In this document: positions 50,212 through 59,917 of the stretch, piece by piece
Layout of the letters: the number at the start of each line of letters is the position of its first letter
Position numbering within the stretch: position 1 is the first letter of the stretch
Origin: Candidatus Alistipes avicola
GTDB taxonomy: Bacteria > Bacteroidota > Bacteroidia > Bacteroidales > Rikenellaceae
Reading direction: 5' to 3'
Assembly: GCA_019118565.1 (NCBI GenBank)
Contig: DWYR01000025.1
Span: forward strand, 1-64,000
Length of the DNA stretch: 64,000 nucleotides
The notes under the pieces: generated by a model
Seen by the model: the letters and a program-made list of their open reading frames with translations, nothing else
What the model was told of the DNA's origin: nothing
Database searches by the model: none
Made by a program: the position numbers and the translations under genes

Positions 50212-51144
50212 TCATTTAACCGAGTTATTTGACAACACCCATTCGACATAGCCCACATCATACACATCCTTGAGCAAGACCCGTTTATTGCGATCCAGCA
50301 AATAGAGCGACGGGATCGCCCGCAAATCGTACAGATTGTTCCGACTAATCTGCGTCCCGGCATCATAGCCGTTGATCCAGGTCGAAGGAATATCGGGAAT
50401 ATGGGCCCTCCAGGCCGTCAAGTCCTCATCAGGATAGAGAGCCAGAATCTTAAGCCGTCCCTGTCCGATCAACTCCGACAGAACGGGAGAGTCTGTCATC
50501 TGCCGGATCAGCGTCTTACACATCGCACAGTCGGGATTGTTGAAGAACACCAGCGTATATTCAGCCCTGATGCCATAGAGTGTCCCCGTACGCCCCGTTG
50601 CCAGCGTATAACGGAAATCATTGGCAGGAGTCCCTACCCGATTCTGCATGGCCAGCTGCAAATCATGACGGGGGACCGTTTTCTCCCACTCGTCGAGCAA
50701 CGGACTCTCGATCAAGGCGTTCAATACAGGGATATAAAGTTCGTCGCTGTACACGGGCGAGGAGGGGTCGTGCAAAACGCGCTCGGCCAGCATGGCAAAA
50801 TAGGTCAAGGCAACTTTCGATTGCGAAGCCTTCTGCATCAAGACGACCAGAGGTGACGGATCGGCCGGAGTTACGAAGGTGCGGACATACTCGTGAAAAG
50901 CCCGCAGCATGTGGGTCGTATCGGTCGAAACGATCCAAACCGTATCCGAGAAATCGAGGTTGTCCCAGAAGTGGTCGCGCATATAAGCGATCCGCTGCTC
51001 CGGTGTCAACGAATCCGGAGGCATCGACGGAGAAAAAAGAGCCTCTTCAGAAGATGCAGCTACCACGCCGACCGTCGAAGTCGCCCGGGACCCGCAAGCA
51101 ACCGTAGCGAGCAGAATCATCACGGAGATAAACAGACGCAACAT
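50212..51144 (-). CDS. DUF5106-like thioredoxin-fold lipoprotein
   Basis: Lipobox LLATVAC; FFNNPDCAMCKTLIRQM (CxxC); IPSLYLLDRNKRVLLKD; start at MLRLFISVM. Confidence 0.78.
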   Translation of the reverse strand: MLRLFISVMILLATVACGSRATSTVGVVAASSEEALFSPSMPPDSLTPEQRIAYMRDHFWDNLDFSDTVWIVSTDTTHMLRAFHEYVRTFVTPADPSPLVVLMQKASQSKVALTYFAMLAERVLHDPSSPVYSDELYIPVLNALIESPLLDEWEKTVPRHDLQLAMQNRVGTPANDFRYTLATGRTGTLYGIRAEYTLVFFNNPDCAMCKTLIRQMTDSPVLSELIGQGRLKILALYPDEDLTAWRAHIPDIPSTWINGYDAGTQISRNNLYDLRAIPSLYLLDRNKRVLLKDVYDVGYVEWVLSNNSVK

Positions 51145-51314
51145 AATCTCGCAATAAATTTTACCAAGTTCCAGAATCGCATTGGAACCTATCTTCCAAA
51201 TAGATCCCATTCTGCGAAACAAAGATACAAAAAGGCAGCTGGAGCAGCAAATTTCCAGAGGTTTTGGTATCTTGACCGACTAAAATCACCCGGTTCTCTT
51301 CATTTACGCAAATT

Positions 51315-51354
51315 ATTTTCCATTGGAAATTTGTTTGTTTGGAAAATATTTTCC
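51315..51354. promoter_or_regulatory. paired palindromes upstream of trxA operon (candidate operator)
   Basis: ATTTTCCATTGGAAAT (51315-51330) and GGAAAATATTTTCC (51341-51354). Confidence 0.5.
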
Positions 51355-51451
51355 ACCTTTGCAATGTCATTATACAAGGGATGTAATGATACAATCTGGT
51401 CGGTCGTCCGACCATACCAACCGGTCCAACAATAAAAAAACAGTGAACACT

Positions 51452-51814
51452 ATGAATACGATTGAATTGACCAAAGCCAACTTTCTCAAGAAAGTTGCCG
51501 ATTATGAAACGAATCCCACTGAATGGAAATACCTGGGAGACAAACCGGCCATCGTTGATTTCTATGCTCCCTGGTGCGGCCCCTGCAAGATGGTTGCGCC
51601 AATCCTCGAAGAGCTTGCGGCCGAATACGACGGACAGATCGTCATTTACAAGGTCAACACGATGAACGAGGAGCAACTCGCCGCAGATTTTGGCATCCGA
51701 TCCATTCCCACCCTGCTCTTCATTCCCACAAACGGGAAACCGCAAATGGCGCAGGGTGCCATGGGCAAAGCGGATTTCAAACGGGTTATCGACTCGATAC
51801 TGCTCGGGAAATAA
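51452..51814 (+). CDS. trxA: thioredoxin
   Basis: VDFYAPWCGPCKMVAPILEELA; FGIRSIPTLLFIP. Confidence 0.95.
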   Translation: MNTIELTKANFLKKVADYETNPTEWKYLGDKPAIVDFYAPWCGPCKMVAPILEELAAEYDGQIVIYKVNTMNEEQLAADFGIRSIPTLLFIPTNGKPQMAQGAMGKADFKRVIDSILLGK

Positions 51815-51833
51815 TATTCAAAAACAGATAGAA

Positions 51834-52019
51834 ATGGCTCTCAAAATCGACGCGGCCCTGTGTCCGCAAAACCACCACTGCCCGATGATCGACCAATGTC
51901 CCGTCGGGGCAATCTCCCAGGAAGGGTTCTCGCTACCCGTTATTGATCCCGACCGCTGCATCGAATGCGGACACTGCATCGAAATATGCGGACGGCAGGC
52001 TGTATATCGTGAATCATAA
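51834..52019 (+). CDS. small 4Fe-4S ferredoxin-like protein
   Basis: 61 aa; CIECGHCIEIC cluster motif plus N-terminal CPQNHHCPMIDQCP. Confidence 0.85.
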   Translation: MALKIDAALCPQNHHCPMIDQCPVGAISQEGFSLPVIDPDRCIECGHCIEICGRQAVYRES

Positions 52020-52026
52020 CCAACCG

Positions 52027-52392
52027 ATGAATCCACTCTGTAAAATACGCGACCTGCAGCGAGCCATACACCAGTTCGAGACCTGCCTGCAACAACAATA
52101 CGGCATCGGTCTGAACGAAGCGATGGCTCTCTGCTGCCTTGCACAGAAAGAGTGTCTCGCATCGGGGCAAACCGGTCAATTGCTCGGACTGACCCCCTCG
52201 AACACCTCGAAAGTCATAGCTTCCATCGAACGTAAAGGCTATGTCAGCCGAGGAGTGGGCAATCAGGATAAACGGCAGATGTATTTCACCCTGACAGACA
52301 AAGGACAAGAACTTCTCGCGGCAATTGAAAAGTGCCCTCCGTGTATTCCAGAAATCCTGCGTCCATATATTTGCGAAGAGAACAACGAATAA
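52027..52392 (+). CDS. MarR family transcriptional regulator
   Basis: LLGLTPSNTSKVIASIERKGYVSRGVGNQDKRQMYFTLTDKGQELLAAI winged-HTH signature. Confidence 0.88.
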   Translation: MNPLCKIRDLQRAIHQFETCLQQQYGIGLNEAMALCCLAQKECLASGQTGQLLGLTPSNTSKVIASIERKGYVSRGVGNQDKRQMYFTLTDKGQELLAAIEKCPPCIPEILRPYICEENNE

Positions 52393-52419
52393 TCGGTTTG
52401 ATCTACATTTATATTTTCC

Positions 52420-52460
52420 AAGAGAGGACTTACTCTACTAACAGGAGCAAGTCCTCTCTT
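52420..52460. terminator. terminator hairpin after the trx-fd-marR operon
   Basis: AAGAGAGGACTTACTC...GGAGCAAGTCCTCTCTT. Confidence 0.75.
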
Positions 52461-52578
52461 CTTTGCATACTGGGACAAAATACGAACAAAAGATCAGAGA
52501 GGTGGTGTTTCAGAACAATCGACACATCATAAAAGATTGATTCTTAGTACAAACTCTTGCTTTTTCCAAAACAAAGTT

Positions 52579-52586
52579 TAACTTTG
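52579..52586 (+). promoter_or_regulatory. Bacteroidetes promoter candidate TTGC-N18-TAACTTTG
   Basis: TTGC at 52557-52560; TAACTTTG at 52579-52586; 44 bp before ATG 52631. Confidence 0.65.
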
Positions 52587-52630
52587 TAAAAACCTTGTCG
52601 AATACACCTTTTTATAAAACCATAACCTCT

Positions 52631-54136
52631 ATGAAAAAATTTCGTCTATTTTTCGTGCTGACAACCCTGTTTGCTCTGCTGTCGGCTTGCAACAACGATT
52701 CGGAAAACCCGGAAAATGTACTTCCGCTTCCCGCTCCCTCCTCCCTCTCCGGCTCCGGAGATGAGGGGTCGCTCACCTTCTCATGGGAGGCTGTCCCTAA
52801 TGCCAAATGTTACGCCTATATCTTCAACGAAGGTGAAGAGGTCTATACGAACAATACCTCAGTTCGTTTCGACAACTTAACACCCTCCTCAAAATATATG
52901 TTCAAAGTAAAAGCCGTATCGGGCGATCTCAACCGTTGGACCGACTCCGAATGGGCTTCGACAACTGCCACAACAGGCGAAGCTCCCCTGGCTCCTTTCG
53001 TCATTACATTGGGGAAAGTAACCTTCTACAGTGCGGAGGTGACCGTTACACCCGCCGATCCCACCATGACCTACTTCTGCAACCTGCTGCCACGCAATGA
53101 GTTCGATGCCTTCTCTTCGGCACAGGAACTTATCGACGCACAAATCGCTCAGATTGCCTCGGCTGCTGAAACAAACTCCATGAGTTTCGAGGAGTTCTGC
53201 CGCGCAATGGGGCTGCTCATCACCGGCACGCAAACCTTCATGACGGCAGAAGAACTCACGGGTGACACGGAGTATGTCGAATATGTATTCGGACTCGATT
53301 ATTCGGGCAAGGCGACCACCGAACTGGTCAGCAAGATGTTCCGTACCGAAAAGGAACCTACCGTACAACCTTCGCCAATGACCTTTGCTTTCGAGATGCT
53401 CGAACTCACGGACGTAAGCGCCCAACTGAAGATCACCCCGTCCACCAATGATGAATATTACTACTGTTTCTTCGTGCTGAAGGAGAACCTCGATGCAATG
53501 GGCGAGGATGCCGTCATTCAAGCCTGCATCGACGACCTGAACGAACATATCTCCAGTTCGGACTACGCCTCGGTTGCAGCCGAACAGTGCCACAAGGGTG
53601 TCTACACACTTGCTTACGCCGAGTTCGAACCCAATACCGAATACGTAGGCTTCGCCTTCGGAGTCGGCCAGCACGGTCTGAGCGCAGCCGCGACCACCAA
53701 ACTGTTCACTACCGAGTCCTTCATGATGAAGGATCCGGAGGGTGGTGACGACCCGATCCGCATCGAAGTCGTGTCGTGGGGAATCGAGAATACCCAGATC
53801 AAATTCATCCCCACGGGCGAGGCCATCCCCTATCGCTGTGAACTGGTCAAGCTCTCCGATTTCGCCGATCTGAGTGATGAAGAGATCCTGGCCAAAGACA
53901 TGGAGGCCCTGTGGAACGATTATGCGGACTATTACATCATGATGCTCCAGTATGAGGCATTCACCCTGACACGCTACATGCCGCTCGATCCCGACACAGA
54001 CTACATTGCCTATGCTTACGGTCTGAGCGACGGAAAATTCGAAGCGACGACGAAACTCTGCAAGAAGATACTCCGCACTCCGGCTGCCGGAACTTCCGCC
54101 ATGGGAGTACGCACCCATCGACTGCTGAAAAGATAG
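52631..54136 (+). CDS. fibronectin-III-like lipoprotein with three tandem ~110-aa repeats
   Basis: Lipobox FALLSAC; Fn3-like PAPSSLSGSGDEGSLTFSWEAVPNAKCYAYIF...; three segments ending in Y-x-x-[FY]-A-[FY]-G ... T-x-x-x-x-K-x-[FL]-x-T. Confidence 0.75.
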   Translation: MKKFRLFFVLTTLFALLSACNNDSENPENVLPLPAPSSLSGSGDEGSLTFSWEAVPNAKCYAYIFNEGEEVYTNNTSVRFDNLTPSSKYMFKVKAVSGDLNRWTDSEWASTTATTGEAPLAPFVITLGKVTFYSAEVTVTPADPTMTYFCNLLPRNEFDAFSSAQELIDAQIAQIASAAETNSMSFEEFCRAMGLLITGTQTFMTAEELTGDTEYVEYVFGLDYSGKATTELVSKMFRTEKEPTVQPSPMTFAFEMLELTDVSAQLKITPSTNDEYYYCFFVLKENLDAMGEDAVIQACIDDLNEHISSSDYASVAAEQCHKGVYTLAYAEFEPNTEYVGFAFGVGQHGLSAAATTKLFTTESFMMKDPEGGDDPIRIEVVSWGIENTQIKFIPTGEAIPYRCELVKLSDFADLSDEEILAKDMEALWNDYADYYIMMLQYEAFTLTRYMPLDPDTDYIAYAYGLSDGKFEATTKLCKKILRTPAAGTSAMGVRTHRLLKR

Positions 54137-54169
54137 GTACAGTCTTAAGCAACGCGAATACCGTCGAAT

Positions 54170-54211
54170 AAAGGAATCGCCTCGACCCTGTATGGTCGAG
54201 GCGATTCCTTT
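54170..54211 (+). terminator. terminator after the repeat lipoprotein gene
   Basis: AAAGGAATCGCCTCGACC-ctgtat-GGTCGAGGCGATTCCTTT. Confidence 0.8.
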
Positions 54212-54443
54212 ATCTATCTCGTTTTGTTTATTCCTTGGTTTACCAATATCCATATAAAACAAAAATAAATCCAAGATTTTATATCGAAATCGGCTGTTGG
54301 ACATGATAATCCTCCCTTTTATAAATCAAACTCCATTTCACACCTCCTTTTTTATAGACTCCCTTTTCCTCACAACCGATAAAAACCAACCTTTTTTAAG
54401 GTACTTGGTTGCACCTGTCCAATCATAAAAAAACACACTCGTT

Positions 54444-55623
54444 ATGAAAAAATTTTTTCGAACAATGATTTGGGTCATGCTGTCGATTGCAGCATGGACA
54501 TTCGTCTCGTGCAGCGAGGACAACTCGACCGAAGTATCCTCCGGACTGGAAGCTCCTGAAATCATCCAGAGCGAGGAGATCTCGGATAATCCGATCACAC
54601 TGGCATTTTCCTGGGAAATCGTAGAAAACGCCGTCTCGTATTCCTATCAGCTGGATGTAATTCAAGGAATCCGGAAATGAAACAATAACCAAAGGCAATA
54701 CGACCGATCTGAGTATCGAAATCGTCAGCACCCGTGAAGCGGAGCTCTACTATTCGACCGAATATGCCTTCTCAATCCAGGCCATTGCCGAGGATCCTGC
54801 CGATTCGTCGGAGCCGAACGAAGTACGCATAACCACAAGCAGCGGAGCCATTGCCCTCTCGATCGAAAATCTGACCTATCGCTCGGCCGTACTGAAAGGG
54901 ATTCCCGTCGATAAGAGCATGCTCTATCAATTTGCCCAGATTCCTATCGAAAAGTATCTGGCTTACGATTCGGATATGAATTTCATTGAAGGATACGATT
55001 ACGGGTATTACCAGGCCATGGGTGCAGCCATGCCGTGGATCCCCTGGTACAGTCTGATGCAAGAGGGCTCGCAGCAGGGCGACTACACGTATCACACAAA
55101 AATCCTCAAACCTGAAACAGACTACCTGCTGTACGCATACGGGGTAGAGTTCGACACAAGCGACACCGAAAATCCGGTATCGGTTATCACGCCGCTCATC
55201 AAATACCCTTTCACGACTCCCGCATGGAAAGCTACGAGCAACTGTACGTTCGACATCAGCATCGAGAGTCAACAGATCAATCCGGAGGGTTACAACGTGA
55301 TCAACGTCAAGATCGTTCCCTCCGACAATAACGAAAGGTATTACGTAGCCTTCCCAACCCAGGAGACTCTCGCAACAACCTATGCGAACGATATTTACGA
55401 TTATGCTTTCGATGCCGTGTATAACGAGGAGATTTACAGCGGGGTAACGGACTGGGCTACTTCTGAATTTCTCACCTCAGGAGAGGCCGTCGTAACTTCC
55501 TTGCAGTTCGGATGGAACATCAATCCGGGCGCCGAGTACAAAATTCTGGTATTCGGAGTGGATGGAGACGGTCTGGTTACCACCGAAATTGCAACCGTCG
55601 ACTGCACGAGCATTACCGAATAA
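54444..55623 (+). pseudogene. frameshifted paralog of the Fn3/repeat lipoprotein
   Basis: Frame 3 encodes MKKFFRTMIWVML...SWEIVENAVSYSYQLDVIQGIRK* (stop 54678-54680). Frame 1 is open from 54661 and continues (ESGNETITKGNTTDLSIEIVSTREAELYYSTEYAFSIQA...) to 55623. Confidence 0.75.
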
Positions 55624-55697
55624 CACATCCTTCGGCTCATCAATGTTCCGGGCTCCCTACAAAAGATGCCCGGAACATTTCGACAGACAACCGTATT

Positions 55698-57413
55698 ATG
55701 AAAAACATCTTTTACCTGGCAATAGCCATACTCGGATGCTGCAGCACGGCCTCTTGCTCCGATGGAGAGGAGAGTGTCGAAAAGCACTCTTCGATCACGA
55801 TAACCACATCGACCGACAACATCGTACTGCCCTCCTCCAAAAATGCCCAATATGCGATTGAATTCGAAACCGAAGCCAACTGGAAAGTATCGACCGATGT
55901 CGATTGGGCAACCGTATCGCCTCAGACCGGCAAAGCCGGAAGCGCTAAAATAGCACTCATTACCAAAGAACCGAATAACACGGGGTTGGACCGTACAGGA
56001 ACGCTGACCATTACGGCTGACGGGGCTTCGCCCGAAAGCCTCTCTTTCACACAAACAACTTCGGAAGTTTTGATGGTCAAACAATCGGAATTCGACGTAT
56101 CGTACAAAGGAGAGGACATATACATCGAATTTGCGACCAATGTCGAAGGTCGTTTCAAACTGGTGGTATATTCCGACGTGTCGAACTGGATAACAGCCAT
56201 CAACAACGAAATGAACACCAGCGCTTTGATCGAAGAATCGTTCGGACTGCGCATACAGCCCAACAACACCCGCGACGAACGTGCTGCCGTATTCCAGATA
56301 TACGTTGTCGATCCCGAACAAACCGACATGGTTTTGATGGAGTCCGAAAAAATAATCGTCTATCAGCAGGGAGAGCCGGCCGCCACATCGACCGACTACT
56401 CGGCCGACAAACAGGTGAGAAAGGTACAAAGCCATACCATAGGCAACGGAGTCCCGATCGTCATGATGGGTGATGGATTCGTCGATACCGAAATTGCCGA
56501 GGGGTATTACGACCGAGTCATCGACAGGGCCGTCGAAAATCTTTTCACGGAAGAGCCCGTCCGTTCACTGCGCGACTATTTCGACATCTGGGCCGTAACG
56601 GCCGTATCGACCAACAACGCCTTCGGCGAAGGGTACAGTACCGTATTCGGATCGGTTGTCGACAGCAGCGGCAGCTCCGAGATTTACGGCAACACGGAGA
56701 CCGTCCTCGACTATATAATGTCGATTGACGAACTCAATGACATTGCCAAGGTCGAGGAGACACTGGCCATCGTCCTGCTCAATACGAGCGTCTATGCCGG
56801 CACAACATCGATTGGACATCGCATAAATGGGGAGCAGATGAGCAACTTCGCCGTAAGCTATTGTCCCGTCATCGAGAATCTCAACAGCGAAACCTTCAGA
56901 GTAGTTCTTTGCCATGAAAGTCTCGGCCACGGTTTGGCAAAACTTCTGGACGAATACTCCTCCGAATACATGGGAAGCATCCCTGTCACCCAAATCAATA
57001 CCTACCAGGAGTTTCAGTCATATGGATGGGCCATGAACATCGATCTGTCGGGGGAGGAAGACGAAGCTCCGTGGAGCCATATGCTCAAGGACTCCCGTTA
57101 TCAGGGCAAGGATGCATTCGGTGAAAAGTTGGGTCTCTATGAGGGGGCATGCATGTACTCGTCAGGCGTATGGCGACCCACGGAGGAGAGCCTGATGAAC
57201 AACAACAAACATGGATTCAACGCCCCGTCGCGCGAAGCGATCTACAAGCGAATCATGTCAGTGGCATACGGCGAATCCTGGACTTACGATTACGAAGAGT
57301 TCGTAACATTCGACCTGGCTCATCTGCCCCGCCCGGATGACTCCAAGGCAACCATTCAATCGAAACGGCTTCCCGCTCCGCATTTTACCAACGAGACCTT
57401 GTGGATTAAATAA
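55698..57413 (+). CDS. BACON-domain lipoprotein with M64 (IgA peptidase-like) metallopeptidase domain
   Basis: Signal/lipobox region; BACON-like ...YAIEFETEANWKVSTDVDWATVSPQTGKAG...; M64-like VMMGDGFVDTEIAEGYY, CHESLGHGLAKLLDEYSSEY. Confidence 0.85.
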   Translation: MKNIFYLAIAILGCCSTASCSDGEESVEKHSSITITTSTDNIVLPSSKNAQYAIEFETEANWKVSTDVDWATVSPQTGKAGSAKIALITKEPNNTGLDRTGTLTITADGASPESLSFTQTTSEVLMVKQSEFDVSYKGEDIYIEFATNVEGRFKLVVYSDVSNWITAINNEMNTSALIEESFGLRIQPNNTRDERAAVFQIYVVDPEQTDMVLMESEKIIVYQQGEPAATSTDYSADKQVRKVQSHTIGNGVPIVMMGDGFVDTEIAEGYYDRVIDRAVENLFTEEPVRSLRDYFDIWAVTAVSTNNAFGEGYSTVFGSVVDSSGSSEIYGNTETVLDYIMSIDELNDIAKVEETLAIVLLNTSVYAGTTSIGHRINGEQMSNFAVSYCPVIENLNSETFRVVLCHESLGHGLAKLLDEYSSEYMGSIPVTQINTYQEFQSYGWAMNIDLSGEEDEAPWSHMLKDSRYQGKDAFGEKLGLYEGACMYSSGVWRPTEESLMNNNKHGFNAPSREAIYKRIMSVAYGESWTYDYEEFVTFDLAHLPRPDDSKATIQSKRLPAPHFTNETLWIK

Positions 57414-57433
57414 CCATTCGTACAGCGAGCCCA

Positions 57434-57489
57434 TAAAAAAAGAACTGCTGACTTGGGATTATATACGATCCTGTCGGCAGCTCTTTTTT
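57434..57489. terminator. bidirectional terminator-like hairpin
   Basis: AAAAAAGAACTGCTGAC...GTCGGCAGCTCTTTTTT. Confidence 0.7.
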
Positions 57490-57509
57490 GTGATTCTTAC
57501 TCAAGGTCA

Positions 57510-58067
57510 TCAAAACCGGAATCTCAAACCAACAATAAGACTACCGACGGTACCGACACCCGCCTCGGCATAGGCCGCAAGACGACCTCCCAGTTCGACT
57601 CCAATCGGTGATATCTGCCAAGCGAACTTCTCCGCAGAACAACTTTGCCCTGCCCCTTTCGACTCGGCAAAGGTCAATCCGGCATTTACCCTTGAGTAGA
57701 GCGACAGGATCCGCAAGTTAAGCCAGCGCATCTTCAAATGGGGCATAATCGAATAGTACCGGGTTGAAACAGACTGCCCGTTCAGACGCTGGTCGTTGCT
57801 CGAATAGACAAACGTGGCACCGATGCCGAAACCTCCGATCAGGCGGAACGAATAATTGACCGAGATGCCACCCCAGCTATCCATCACAGCATCCTGCATC
57901 CCGACAGCATCGAGCAGCATATCGTTATAGGTATCCATCCAGTCCGTTACGGGTTTCATGCCATACCCTACCGAAATCTCGCCACGTCCCAACTGGGCAT
58001 GAGCCAACCCATGTACGCAAAACAGCAACACGGCCGTCATGAAAAGTATTCGTTTCATCATACGCAA
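57510..58067 (-). CDS. outer membrane beta-barrel-like protein
   Basis: Signal peptide; amphipathic strands; C-terminal VGSLIVGLRFRF. Confidence 0.7.
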   Translation of the reverse strand: MRMMKRILFMTAVLLFCVHGLAHAQLGRGEISVGYGMKPVTDWMDTYNDMLLDAVGMQDAVMDSWGGISVNYSFRLIGGFGIGATFVYSSNDQRLNGQSVSTRYYSIMPHLKMRWLNLRILSLYSRVNAGLTFAESKGAGQSCSAEKFAWQISPIGVELGGRLAAYAEAGVGTVGSLIVGLRFRF

Positions 58068-58186
58068 TCTTGTTTATTACATTGACGAATATAGCAAAAA
58101 AACGACCATCCTTGACGATTCCAGACAAAAAAGGAGGGGAAAGGATCTTCTCCTCTCCCCTCTTTCCGTATTCTCATGAGAAATGT

Positions 58187-59917
58187 TTAGCAGATCTCGT
58201 CCTTCTCGACAGCCTTGAACAGATCGACATCCTCAACGCCCGAACGCATCACATACGTATAAGCCTCGGTAACCTTCGCCTCTGCCAGTTTGCAGAAGAT
58301 GCGGGCCGAATCGAGATACTGATCCGATACGCCGGCCTGACGTGCCAACAGGTAGGTGATGATGATGTGACCGGCCGTCTCAACCAGGCGACGTGCGTGG
58401 AAATCCTTGTAACCGGCTTTCTCCTTGTCGAGAGCCTCGACACGTGCGATCATCTCCTCCAGTTTGATACGCAGATCGACCAGGCGGGTCTTGATCGGAG
58501 TCATAGCCTCCGAATAGTCGGCCGCCTCGTATACACGGATCTGCTCCAGGAAGGTGCCTTTGGTGATCGAGTTAATCGCCGCAACAACCTGCAACTGCGA
58601 AGTACCCTCGTAGATGTTCATGATACGGGCATCACGATAGAGACGCTCGCAGGGGTAATCCTTCATGAAGCCCGAACCGCCGTGGATCTGGATAGCGTCA
58701 TAAGCCAACTGGTTGGCGTACTCCGAAGAGAAGAGCTTGACCAGCGGGGTGAAACCGTCGGCCAGACGGTTGTAGAACTTCATCTCCTGACGCTCCTGGG
58801 CCTCGAGCGAACGCTCGTGCGAAATGTGGGTATACTGCTTGTAAATCTCCACGAAACGGGTGGTCTCATAGAGCAGCGCACGCGCACCCTGCAGTTTGGC
58901 CTTCATGTTCGAAAGCATCTCCGAAACAGCTGCAAACTGAATGATCGGCTTGCCGAACTGAGCACGCTCGTTTGCATATTTCAACGCCTCACGGTAAGCA
59001 GCCTCACACAGACCGACCGACTGCGCACCGATACCCAAACGGGCCGCGTTCATAAGCGACATCACATACTTGATCAGACCCATCTTACGGTCGCCGACCA
59101 GACGGGCCGGAGCATTCGTGAAGACCAGCTCACAGGTAGGCGATCCCTTGATACCGAGCTTGTTCTCGATACGGCGAACCTTCACGCCACCGTCACGTTT
59201 GTCGTAAACGAGCATCGACAGACCGCGTGCATCGGTCGTACCCTCTTCGGTACGGGCCAGCACCAGGGCAATGTCGCCGTCACCGTTGGTGATGAAGCGT
59301 TTTACACCGTTGAGCAACCAACGGTCGCTCTTCTCGTCGTAGGTCGCCTTGAGCATCACGGCACCCAGATCCGAACCGGCATCGGGCTCGGTCAGGTCCA
59401 TGGCGCAGGTTGCACCCTCGGAAACCATCGGGAGGAACATTTTCTTCAACTCCTCGGAAGCGAACTCGTTCAGCGTCTCGGCGCAATCCTGCAGACCCCA
59501 GATGTTCTCGAAGCCGGCATCGGCACGGGCGACCATCTCATTGGCCATTACGAAGCAGAAAAGCGGGAAGTTCAGACCGTTATACTCATACGGGAGGGTC
59601 ATGCCACCCAGACCGGCCTTGGTTACCACCTCGATATTCTGCGCCGTACCCGGAGCATATACCACGCGATCGTTTACCACCTTCGGACCTTCGTGATCGA
59701 CACCTTCGGCGTTGGGGGCGATCACATCGCCACACACCTCACCGGCAATCTCCAACACACGCCGGTAGTTGTCCATCGCATCCTCAAAATTCTGCGGAGC
59801 AAGCTCGTAACGATCCTTCAGCGTGAAGTTGCGCTCCTTGAGTTCGACGATCTTGCGCAACTCGGGATTGCCGAGCTGGAACTGCAAGTCTTTATTATCC
59901 AGAAAGAAATTAGCCAT
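58187..59917 (-). CDS. acyl-CoA dehydrogenase family protein (long, ~576 aa)
   Basis: MDLTEPDAGSDLGAVMLKA; IHGGSGFMKDYPCERLYRDARIMNIYEGTSQLQVVAAI; followed by an extra C-terminal domain. Confidence 0.92.
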   Translation of the reverse strand: MANFFLDNKDLQFQLGNPELRKIVELKERNFTLKDRYELAPQNFEDAMDNYRRVLEIAGEVCGDVIAPNAEGVDHEGPKVVNDRVVYAPGTAQNIEVVTKAGLGGMTLPYEYNGLNFPLFCFVMANEMVARADAGFENIWGLQDCAETLNEFASEELKKMFLPMVSEGATCAMDLTEPDAGSDLGAVMLKATYDEKSDRWLLNGVKRFITNGDGDIALVLARTEEGTTDARGLSMLVYDKRDGGVKVRRIENKLGIKGSPTCELVFTNAPARLVGDRKMGLIKYVMSLMNAARLGIGAQSVGLCEAAYREALKYANERAQFGKPIIQFAAVSEMLSNMKAKLQGARALLYETTRFVEIYKQYTHISHERSLEAQERQEMKFYNRLADGFTPLVKLFSSEYANQLAYDAIQIHGGSGFMKDYPCERLYRDARIMNIYEGTSQLQVVAAINSITKGTFLEQIRVYEAADYSEAMTPIKTRLVDLRIKLEEMIARVEALDKEKAGYKDFHARRLVETAGHIIITYLLARQAGVSDQYLDSARIFCKLAEAKVTEAYTYVMRSGVEDVDLFKAVEKDEIC

